Shown in pieces: positions 7,168 to 13,895 of a stretch of 13,895 nt of DNA. Each line of letters starts with the position of its first letter. Position 1 is the first letter of the stretch. Source of the DNA: Chitinophagaceae bacterium UBA7600 (GTDB taxonomy: Bacteria > Bacteroidota > Bacteroidia > Chitinophagales > Chitinophagaceae). Both the position numbers and the translations under genes were made by a program. A model generated the notes under the pieces. It was not told the origin of the DNA and did no database searches. It worked only from the letters and a program-made list of their open reading frames with translations. The stretch is from NCBI GenBank assembly GCA_002478885.1, contig DLKC01000085.1, forward strand, positions 1-13,895, read 5' to 3'.

Positions 7168-9591
7168 CTACTCCGTTCTTAAACTCTTTACAGGATTAGC
7201 GAGAGCTGCCTTCACTGCCTGGAAGCTTACGGTAAGCAACGCAATAAGCATGGCTGCAAAACCAGCAATGGCAAGCATCCACCAGCTTATATCGATCCTG
7301 TAGGCGAAGGCCTGCAACCATTTATTCATTGCCCACCATGCTGCAGGAAATGCAATAAGCGACGCTATTAAAACCAGTTGTAAAAATTCTTTTGAAAGCA
7401 TGCGCGTTACCTGTGATACGCTGGCGCCAAGCACTTTGCGAATACCGATTTCCCTGGTGCGTTGCTGAGCGGTAAACATAGCAAGCCCAAAAAGCCCGAG
7501 GCATGCAACGAAAATGGTTAGGCCGGCGAAAATGCCGACTATAGTACCTGTTTTTTGTTCGGCCTTATACGTATTATTAAAACGGTCGTCGAGAAAAGAA
7601 TACGACATAGCATCTTCAGCTCCGAGGCTTGCCCACAATTTTGAGCATTGAGCGATTAATGGTGCTGCGTCGCTTGTTTTAAGTTTAGCAATCAGGCTGG
7701 AGGGGTTTGGTGCCAGGGTCATTACCAGCGGTGAAATGCTTTCGTGCAGCGACCTGAAATTAAAATCTTTCACCACGCCGATAACATGGTAGCTTGTTTT
7801 TTGTCCGTGGTTATCAGTATGGGTTAACTCATGCCCGAGTGCATTGTTGCTCCAGCCTAACACCCTTGCAGCGGTTTCGTTCAACACGATCGCTGAAGAA
7901 TCGGTTGCATAGTCTTTTGAAAAATTTCGTCCTTGCAGCAGCTTTATACCAAGTGTTGAAAGGTATTCTTCATCCACATCGTAGCGCAGTGTTTTAATCA
8001 TCTGCCCGGGGTTTTGCGAACCTGAGAGAAAGAAGTTGTTATTATCACTTCTGCCCGCAGGTAAATAACCGGAACGTGTTACGCTTTCCACCCTTGGGTC
8101 ATTTTTCAGCTGCTGATAAAAAGCATCCTGGTTATTGCCGAGCATCCATGCATCCTGTATAACCAGTACCTGGTCTTTGTTATAACCAACATCTTTATGC
8201 CGCATATAAGACAGCTGTTCAAATACAACGGTGGTGCCTACAATAAGTAAAATAGCGATGAAAAACTGGAAGACCACCAAACCACTTCTTATGCCCGTAC
8301 TTTTTTTACCGGCAGAGAATTTACCTTTTAATACTGCTATTGGTTTAAAAGACGAAAGATAAAATGCAGGGTAACTGCCGGCAAGTACGCCAGTAAGTAA
8401 AATAAACAGTATTAAGCCGGGGATAAGCAACGGGTTTTCTGAAAAACTAATTTCGAGGTTTTTGTCTGCCAGCTGGTTAAACATGGGCAAAGCAAGGTAT
8501 ATAAGCACAATCGCAAGCATCAATGCGATTGCAGCGATGACGACCGACTCGAAAAGGAATTGTTTTACCAGTTCCCTTTTCAAAGAACCAAGTACTTTTC
8601 TTATGCCTACTTCTTTTGAACGTTTAGAGGCCCCGGCAGTTGAAAGGTTCATAAAATTGATACAGGCGATGAGCAACATAAATACGGCAATGGCTGCAAA
8701 ACTGTATACGTTGTTTACATCGCCGGGCTGACTAAGTGTTTGGGGAAATGCAGGATCCAGATGGATGTCGGTAATTGGTTCAAGGTGAAAGCTGATATCG
8801 TTGCCATTCTTTTTAAAATCGGATAGCGACATGCCCATCGCCTGCAGCATTTGAGGGCCCATGTATTTTTCCACAACCCCGGGCAGTTTTGCCTCCAGCT
8901 TTTTATAGTCGTAGCCTTTTTGCAATACCAGGTAAGTAAAGAAATTAGAGCTCATCCAGGTTGGTTCTCTCGATTCAGGCAGGCTTGCCATAGAAGCAAA
9001 GAGTTCAAAATGAAAATTGGCATTAACGGGCACCTTATCGATAACGCCTGTAACCTTGTAAGACATATTGCCGGCATCTTTAATAGTGATCAATTTACCC
9101 AAAGGGTCTCCACTGCCAAAATATTTTTTTGCCAATGCCGTGGTAACAACAATGGTATTCGGTTCCAGCAAAGCTGTTTTCGCGTCACCTTCCACTAAAG
9201 GCAGGGTAAATACCTGGAAGAAGTTAGAATCTACAAAAGCAAATGCATCTTCTTTGAAAGACTTGTTATTGTAAATAAGTTTAGGGAAACCATTATCGCG
9301 TAAACGGGTAGCCGCTTCGACTTCGGGGAAATCTCTCTGCAAGGTTTGTGCTACCGGAGGCATTACCGATGCTTCATTCATTTTTTGCCCTTGCACATTG
9401 CCCTGGAAGTACACGGTGTACATCTGGCTGGCTTTTTCGTTGTACCGGTCATAGCTCAATTCATTATTTACAAAAAGCATAATGATGAGACAGGTTGCAA
9501 CCCCTATTGCCAGCCCAACAATATTGATAAGCGAAAAGCTTTTGTTTCGCCATAGGTTACGAAAAGCGATCCTGACATAGTTTCCAAACAT
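7168..9591 (-). CDS. P4: MacB/FtsX-like double ABC transporter permease
   Basis: Complete, 807 residues from the ATG at 9591; TAG stop at 7168-7170. The frame extends upstream to an ATG at 9645, but the 18 extra residues have no counterpart in the paralogues, whereas MFGNYVRIAFRNLWRNKSF matches their openings, so 9591 is chosen. TM1 (about 18-42) is followed by a first core domain with ALAKKYFGSGDPLGK (152-166), then TM2 (MLLIACINFMNLSTA), coupling motif EVGIRKVLGSL (327-337), TM3, TM4, TM5 (about 437-458), a second core domain with GVVKDFNFRSL (605-615), TM6 (about 685-708), EIGIRKVLGAS (714-724), TM7, TM8 and NPVKSLRTE. Its nearest relative is P3, directly downstream. The last coding bases are strikingly similar to those of P6 (7171-7233 against 12501-12563), more than overall similarity would suggest. 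There is no ATPase domain; the substrate is unknown. Confidence 0.95.
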   Translation of the reverse strand: MFGNYVRIAFRNLWRNKSFSLINIVGLAIGVATCLIIMLFVNNELSYDRYNEKASQMYTVYFQGNVQGQKMNEASVMPPVAQTLQRDFPEVEAATRLRDNGFPKLIYNNKSFKEDAFAFVDSNFFQVFTLPLVEGDAKTALLEPNTIVVTTALAKKYFGSGDPLGKLITIKDAGNMSYKVTGVIDKVPVNANFHFELFASMASLPESREPTWMSSNFFTYLVLQKGYDYKKLEAKLPGVVEKYMGPQMLQAMGMSLSDFKKNGNDISFHLEPITDIHLDPAFPQTLSQPGDVNNVYSFAAIAVFMLLIACINFMNLSTAGASKRSKEVGIRKVLGSLKRELVKQFLFESVVIAAIALMLAIVLIYLALPMFNQLADKNLEISFSENPLLIPGLILFILLTGVLAGSYPAFYLSSFKPIAVLKGKFSAGKKSTGIRSGLVVFQFFIAILLIVGTTVVFEQLSYMRHKDVGYNKDQVLVIQDAWMLGNNQDAFYQQLKNDPRVESVTRSGYLPAGRSDNNNFFLSGSQNPGQMIKTLRYDVDEEYLSTLGIKLLQGRNFSKDYATDSSAIVLNETAARVLGWSNNALGHELTHTDNHGQKTSYHVIGVVKDFNFRSLHESISPLVMTLAPNPSSLIAKLKTSDAAPLIAQCSKLWASLGAEDAMSYSFLDDRFNNTYKAEQKTGTIVGIFAGLTIFVACLGLFGLAMFTAQQRTREIGIRKVLGASVSQVTRMLSKEFLQLVLIASLIAFPAAWWAMNKWLQAFAYRIDISWWMLAIAGFAAMLIALLTVSFQAVKAALANPVKSLRTE

Positions 9592-9946
9592 GGTTAGAAT
9601 TTTTTTTGCCTTGTAATATTGTTCTGTGGTTAAGGCTGGAATCAATATTTTTTAGCCGGCTGCACCTTCCCATCTTTTACCCGGGCTGGTGTTTTTGCTA
9701 CCGGAAATTTTACCAGACAAGGCATAAGATGAAATAGCCAACCATGATGGTCAACGCCTGTGCCAACTTCTAACCAATTGCATTTTAGGCTGTTAGCCCG
9801 GCACTACCTTCGAACCTGTTCGATACCGGACACCGGCTGTGCGCTGATGAACACCGGCACTGCAGTTGTTTCGCATGAGTTTGTTTATCCGCCCGTGGCT
9901 GCGAAAACTGTTCTTATTCTATTTTCTTCAACGGCCGGGATGGGTA
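9592..9946. other. P5-P4 spacer, 355 bp, without gene and without the shared repeat
   Basis: The longest gene-free stretch of the window. Neither strand carries a convincing ORF beyond the short in-frame extension upstream of P4. Unlike the other four spacers it lacks the gttgtg/tcactc/gtac motif set. It does contain acaccggc twice, 21 bases apart (9830-9837 and 9851-9858), a perfect hairpin tcgaac-ct-gttcga (9810-9823), the palindrome accatgatggt (9741-9751) and agccggct (about 9654-9661). The minus-strand sequence just before the P4 start is A-rich with no clear ribosome-binding site. Its length and separate content make it a candidate regulatory region or remnant of another repeat family, but no known element is recognised. 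Confidence 0.5.
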
Positions 9947-12331
9947 CTATTCTGTTCTTAAACTTTTAATGGGATTTGATAATGCGGCTTTAATTGACTG
10001 AAAGCTTACCGTGACCAGTGTGATAAACAACGAAATAAGCGATGCAAACAAAAATACTTTCCAACTGATGCTGATCCTGTAATCGTAATTGGTTAGCCAG
10101 TCATCGAGGTAGTAATAAGAGATGGGTATTGCAATAATACAAGACAATAATACCAGCATTACAAATTCTGTTGAAAGCAAACGCCAGAGGTTGCCCACAC
10201 TAGCGCCCAACACTTTTCTTATGCCAATCTCTTTGGTTCGTTGCCCGGCAACAAAGCTTGCCATTCCAAACAAACCAAGACAGGATATAAATATGGCGAG
10301 GACAGCAAAATAGGAAGAAAGCTTGCCGATACGTTCTTCCGCGCTGAATTTTGATCCAAAATCCTCGTCAACAAATTTGTAGTCAAACGGCACTTCGGGA
10401 GTATATTTTTTCAGTTCCTGTTCAATTGTTTTTAAAGACGAAGCAGCATTGCGTTCAGGGTTCAGGCGCATGATCATATTATACATGTTATCGTAGGTAC
10501 CAACATGGTACAGGGTAGGGCGCACCGGGTAAAAAGGAGACTCCTGCATAATGTCTTTTACCACGGCAATAATGGTAAATGGTTGATTCTCCCATTTCAA
10601 AACTTTACCGACGGGATCGGTAAAACCAAGGAATTTTGCAGCCGACTCATTGATGATGAATGCCGCCGAATCGGTGGCAAAATCACGCGAAAAATCCCGA
10701 CCTTCTTTAATAGTCCAATGCACTGTTTTACCAAAGTCGTACGATACGGTATTGTTGGGAAAATCTACGGCGAGATTAGGGTCTTTGCCTTCCCAGTCAA
10801 AACCACCGTTTGTATTCCAAACGCCCGTGAGCGGACTATTGGATGCGGTCATTTCCTCGATTGCACCGGCATTCTTTAAATCATTTCTAACCGCCTCAAA
10901 ATGTTCACCCACTTCCTTTTCAAGGTTCAGATTAATTAAACCATTACGGCTGTAGCCGATGGGCCTGTCTTTTGCATACTGTATCTGCTGGTAAACGATC
11001 ATTGTTCCAATGATCAGCATCACCGATACGGTAAATTGCAACACTACGAGTATACGGCGTGGAATTGCTGCACCCTTTCCAACCTTAAATGTTCCTTTCA
11101 AAACTTTCAATGGCTGGAAAGACGAAAGATAAAATGCGGGATAGCTGCCAGCCAGCAGCCCGGTTATAAAAATAAACACGAGACTGATCACCCAAAAAAC
11201 AGCATTACTCCACGGCATCGCCATATTCTTGCCGGCTACGTCGTTGAATAAAGGCAAGAGCAGGAATACAAGCAACAATGCCAATACAAAAGCCAGCAGC
11301 ACTACTACATAAGATTCCACGAAAAACTGCCTGATGATCTGCCATCTCAATGACCCGACCGTTTTGCGAATACCCACTTCTCTTGCTCTTTTTTCACTTC
11401 GTGCCGTACTCAGGTTCATAAAATTGATACAGGCAAGCAGCAATACAAAAATGCCAATAATGCTGAACAGCCAAACATAACGGATATTACCTCCCGTGTT
11501 TACACCTTTTTTAAATTCGTTATACAGGTTCCACTTACTCATCGGTTGCAGGAAAACTTCCCAATTGTATCGTTTCTCATCGGGGCCCACCTTGTCCATC
11601 TTTACATTTTTGATCCTGGCTGAAACCTTTTGCATATCTGCATTATCGGCGACCTGTACAAATATTTGAGAAAAATTGCTCCCCCACGGATTTTGCATTT
11701 GCTTTGCCCACGGGTTTTGTATAAGCCACAGATCCCATGGCATAATAATCTTCACTTCGTGAAAAGAAGTGTTATCGGGAAGATCTTCATAAACACCGGT
11801 AACCTTTACATCAAAATTGCGATCGAGTTTTATGGTTTTATTCATGGGATCGCTCTTGCCGAAGATGGCTTCCGCTGCTGAGGCCGAAAGCATAATGGCG
11901 TAGGGATCTTTCAACCCGGCCCTTGTGCCTTTGAGCATTTTAAGAGTAAGCATTTCCGGTGCATCGGGTTCAAAGAAAATACCAGACCTCGTAAAATGCT
12001 GATTGCCCACCGAAAGCAGGTGGCTACCTTGCCATGATGCCTGCACCACATACTTAAAATCACTGCCGAACCGGGCCCTCAATTCCGGCCCCATCAAACC
12101 CGGGTTAGAAGTTTGCGTTGATATTTCGCCATTGAAATTGGCCGACTGCATTACCTGCGCAATGCGATCGTAATTCTGGTGGTATTTATCGTAAGACAGT
12201 TCATCATAAACCCAAAGGCCGATTAATATTGCCACCGCCATACCAACGGCAAGTCCTCCGATGTTAATGGCGCTATAGCCTTTATTTTTTATAAGGTTTC
12301 GCCAGGCGATCGTGAAAAAATTTCTAAGCAT
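9947..12331 (-). CDS. P5: MacB/FtsX-like double ABC transporter permease
   Basis: Complete, 794 residues from ATG at 12331; TAG stop at 9947-9949. An in-frame ATG at 12379 would add 16 residues, but MLRNFFTIAWRNLIKNKG aligns with the paralogue openings, so the shorter form is preferred. The upstream extension would also run into the spacer repeat. TM1 (about 18-42), first core domain with GVYEDLPDNTSFHE, TM2 (about 288-312, VLLLACINFMNLSTA), EVGIRKTVGSL (318-328), TM3, TM4, TM5 (about 427-448), second core domain, TM6 (about 673-693), EIGIRKVLGAS (701-711), TM7, TM8, NPIKSLRTE. It pairs with P6: both have the NSP(L/I)T..W segment and a W-x-GK loop in the second domain. Where P2-P4 read GVVxDFN, P5 reads AVVKDIMQESP. 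No nucleotide-binding site; substrate unknown. Confidence 0.95.
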   Translation of the reverse strand: MLRNFFTIAWRNLIKNKGYSAINIGGLAVGMAVAILIGLWVYDELSYDKYHQNYDRIAQVMQSANFNGEISTQTSNPGLMGPELRARFGSDFKYVVQASWQGSHLLSVGNQHFTRSGIFFEPDAPEMLTLKMLKGTRAGLKDPYAIMLSASAAEAIFGKSDPMNKTIKLDRNFDVKVTGVYEDLPDNTSFHEVKIIMPWDLWLIQNPWAKQMQNPWGSNFSQIFVQVADNADMQKVSARIKNVKMDKVGPDEKRYNWEVFLQPMSKWNLYNEFKKGVNTGGNIRYVWLFSIIGIFVLLLACINFMNLSTARSEKRAREVGIRKTVGSLRWQIIRQFFVESYVVVLLAFVLALLLVFLLLPLFNDVAGKNMAMPWSNAVFWVISLVFIFITGLLAGSYPAFYLSSFQPLKVLKGTFKVGKGAAIPRRILVVLQFTVSVMLIIGTMIVYQQIQYAKDRPIGYSRNGLINLNLEKEVGEHFEAVRNDLKNAGAIEEMTASNSPLTGVWNTNGGFDWEGKDPNLAVDFPNNTVSYDFGKTVHWTIKEGRDFSRDFATDSAAFIINESAAKFLGFTDPVGKVLKWENQPFTIIAVVKDIMQESPFYPVRPTLYHVGTYDNMYNMIMRLNPERNAASSLKTIEQELKKYTPEVPFDYKFVDEDFGSKFSAEERIGKLSSYFAVLAIFISCLGLFGMASFVAGQRTKEIGIRKVLGASVGNLWRLLSTEFVMLVLLSCIIAIPISYYYLDDWLTNYDYRISISWKVFLFASLISLFITLVTVSFQSIKAALSNPIKSLRTE

Positions 12332-12497
12332 ACTATGTTGTTTAGATTGTAAAAGAATTATGATGTACTTAGCTTTCACTCATCTATCATCTTCGTTGTG
12401 TCACTCACTTGTACTGTAGAACAAAATCGGACAGGTGCGACGGAGCTTATTATTTCCTCCAGCCCGGTTCACCAAAAAAATGTCGTTCAAAACCGAT
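12332..12497. repeat. P6-P5 spacer with short-form intergenic repeat
   Basis: Non-coding spacer upstream of P5. In plus-strand order it holds tgtacttagcttt (12364-12376), gttgtgtcactcacttgtac (12395-12414), gaacaaaatcgg (12419-12430), aggtgcgacggagctta (12433-12449) and agcccggttcaccaaaaaaa (12461-12480). The P4-P3 spacer shares all of these blocks in the same order, differing mainly by an additional 15-20 bases between its tcactc and gaacaa blocks. This copy is the most compact and may be closest to the basic form of the repeat. No terminator hairpin with T run is seen after the P6 stop. Confidence 0.65.
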
Positions 12498-13895
12498 CTA
12501 TTCTGTTCTCAAACTCTTTACAGGATTGGCGAGTGCCGCTTTCACTGCCTGGAAACTTATGGTTGCCAGGGCTATAAACAATGCTGCAAAAGCCGCAACA
12601 GCAAATACCCACCAATCGATGCTGATGCGATAAGCAAAATCCTGCAGCCACGAGTGCATTGCCCACCACGAAACAGGAAATGCAATAACGGCTGCAATGA
12701 TCACCAGCTTTAAAAAATCTTTGCTAAGCATTGCTACAAGGTTGCTTACTGATGCGCCCAATACTTTTCTTACCCCAATTTCTTTGGTGCGCTGCTCCGC
12801 GGTAAAGGCTGCCAGGCCAAACAGGCCAAGTCCGGTGATCAGAATCGCCAGCGTAGCAAATAAGGCGGCCAACTGTCCGGTCATGGTTACTGACTTGAAC
12901 TTTTTCCTGAATTCCACATCTGCAAAATCATAGTCGAAAGGATAAGCGGGGTTGTACTTCCTGAATATATCTTCCACGGTCTTTAAAGATGACTGGATGT
13001 CGCGTGTTTTCTCAAGTCGAATGGTCACCGAACTGGACCAATTGGGATCAAAAACCATAAACAAGGGTCGCACCACATTATCGGGTGATTCCATGATGAC
13101 ATTGTCGATGATACCAATCAGGGTTTTCTTTTTACCCCACAGTTCTAATTGCTGTCCGATCGGATCTTTGAGTTGCATCAGGTCCAGTGCTGCTTTGTTG
13201 ACGATGATGCCCGCAGAATCGCTGCTAATCTCTTCGGAGAAGTCCCGTCCCTCGAGCATGCGGATGCCCATGGTCTTGCTGTAGTCATATTCACAAGCAA
13301 TAGTGCTGAACATTACTTTCCGATTTTCGGGCTTACCCGGCCAGCCCAAAAAGTTATTGGACCATATTGCGGTAATAGGGCTGTTTGATTTAGCCACCGC
13401 ACTCACCACGCCCGATTGCAGTAGTTCATTTTTGATTGCCTTAAACTGTTTTTCAATTTCGCGGGTGTACTCTACCGTGATAAGTCCCTCCTGGTTGTAA
13501 CCAACATCGCGGTTCTTGACATGTTGAATTTGCCGGTAGATGACCAACATACTGATCACCAATAATACAGACACAATAAATTGCATCGTTACAAGTACTT
13601 TACGGGGTGTGGTGCCGCCTTTCCCAATGGTGATTTTTCCTTTGAGCGCCTGGGTCGGTTGAAAGGAGGAAAGGTACAGCGCCGGATAGCTTCCGGATAT
13701 AATGCCTGTGAACAGAATCAGGCCAACGGCAAATTCCCAAAATTGAAGTGATGCGTAGTCGAGACTTAATTTCTTTTCAACAAGGTCATTGTAATAGGGC
13801 AGTGCCAGTTCCGTGAGCAACACAGCAATGCCAAATGCCAATGTGGTGATGAGGATGGATTCACCAATAAATTGAAATACCAACTCCCGCCTTCT
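12498..13895 (-). CDS. P6: MacB/FtsX-like ABC transporter permease, 5' half cut by window edge
   Basis: The frame is open from the right edge (first full codon at 13893-13895) to the TAG at 12498-12500, giving 465 visible residues. The first visible residues, RRRELVFQF, match the stretch immediately after the first coupling motif in P3 and P4, so roughly 335 residues (TM1, first core domain, TM2, motif EVGIRK) lie outside. A TTG at 13881-13883 could be mistaken for a start, but it is the L of REL inside the gene. Visible parts are TM3, TM4 (GIISGSYPALYLSSF), TM5 (TMQFIVSVLLVISMLVIY), the second core domain with NSPITAIW and WPGK, TM6 (AILITGLGLFGLAAF), EIGVRKVLGAS, TM7, TM8 and NPVKSLRTE. Nearest relative is P5. 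The usual GVVxDF motif is replaced by GIIDNVIMESP. As the first gene of the visible array it would be transcribed earliest if the genes are co-transcribed. Confidence 0.93.
   Translation of the reverse strand, partial: RRRELVFQFIGESILITTLAFGIAVLLTELALPYYNDLVEKKLSLDYASLQFWEFAVGLILFTGIISGSYPALYLSSFQPTQALKGKITIGKGGTTPRKVLVTMQFIVSVLLVISMLVIYRQIQHVKNRDVGYNQEGLITVEYTREIEKQFKAIKNELLQSGVVSAVAKSNSPITAIWSNNFLGWPGKPENRKVMFSTIACEYDYSKTMGIRMLEGRDFSEEISSDSAGIIVNKAALDLMQLKDPIGQQLELWGKKKTLIGIIDNVIMESPDNVVRPLFMVFDPNWSSSVTIRLEKTRDIQSSLKTVEDIFRKYNPAYPFDYDFADVEFRKKFKSVTMTGQLAALFATLAILITGLGLFGLAAFTAEQRTKEIGVRKVLGASVSNLVAMLSKDFLKLVIIAAVIAFPVSWWAMHSWLQDFAYRISIDWWVFAVAAFAALFIALATISFQAVKAALANPVKSLRTE

Noticed and set aside
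8851..9198. Plus-strand open frames inside the permease genes, for example about 115 codons at 8851-9198 and 124 codons at 10505-10879
   Set aside because: They lie opposite well-conserved coding sequence, show no recognisable domain, and their translations look like shadow frames of the permeases.
9592..9645. N-terminal extension of P4 starting at ATG 9645
   Set aside because: The 18 extra residues have no match in the paralogues, while the internal MFGNY opening does; the longer start is probably an accident of an open upstream frame.
12332..12379. N-terminal extension of P5 starting at ATG 12379
   Set aside because: The 16 extra residues overlap the spacer repeat and lack a counterpart in the paralogues; MLRNF at 12331 fits the family opening.
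13881..13883. TTG as the start codon of P6
   Set aside because: Comparison with P3 and P4 places this codon inside the gene, within the REL-VFQF stretch after the first coupling motif. The real start is beyond the window edge.
1..13895. Broken genes or frameshifts in the array
   Set aside because: Each gene reads through in one frame with both family halves intact where visible; the incomplete ends of P1 and P6 are due to the window edges.

Overview
The window is a tandem array of six large, mutually paralogous membrane-protein genes. All lie on the minus strand, so transcription runs from high to low coordinates. Four are complete (1899-4349, 4582-6990, 7168-9591, 9947-12331). The array runs off both edges: the gene at 1-1705 lacks its 3' end and the gene at 12498-13895 lacks its 5' half. 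All six encode MacB/FtsX-type ABC transporter permeases in the double form of about 800 residues: two copies of [TM helix - extracytoplasmic MacB-like core domain - three TM helices]. In the complete genes each half carries the cytoplasmic E(I/V)GIRK-x-x-G signature. No ATPase, periplasmic adaptor (HlyD/MacA type), outer-membrane factor or regulator gene is visible.

The organism is most likely a member of the Bacteroidota, probably Chitinophagaceae or a near relative. This is inference from family knowledge: long double-FtsX permeases ending in NP(V/I)KSLRTE, tandem expansions of them without ATPases, and no clear Shine-Dalgarno sequences at the starts. No rRNA, tRNA or taxonomic marker is present to confirm it.

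Layout from low to high coordinate: P1 (partial, 1-1705), spacer of 193 bp, P2 (1899-4349), spacer of 232 bp, P3 (4582-6990), spacer of 177 bp, P4 (7168-9591), spacer of 355 bp, P5 (9947-12331), spacer of 166 bp, P6 (partial, 12498-13895). By sequence the genes fall into three neighbouring pairs, P1/P2, P3/P4 and P5/P6, which suggests stepwise tandem duplication. The spacers are long for an operon. Four of the five (not the P5-P4 spacer) carry degenerate copies of one ordered set of motifs. A longer version with a GC-rich inner segment lies upstream of P1 and P2; a shorter version lies upstream of P3 and P5.

Functionally the proteins are probably inner-membrane parts of ABC systems that use ATP hydrolysis in the cytoplasm to drive movements of periplasmic domains (export of peptides, lipids or lipoproteins, or envelope signalling). 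The ATPase partner must be encoded elsewhere. Substrates cannot be deduced. I found no RNA gene, CRISPR array, transposase or phage gene. The least explained content is the set of inter-gene repeats and the paired structure of the array.
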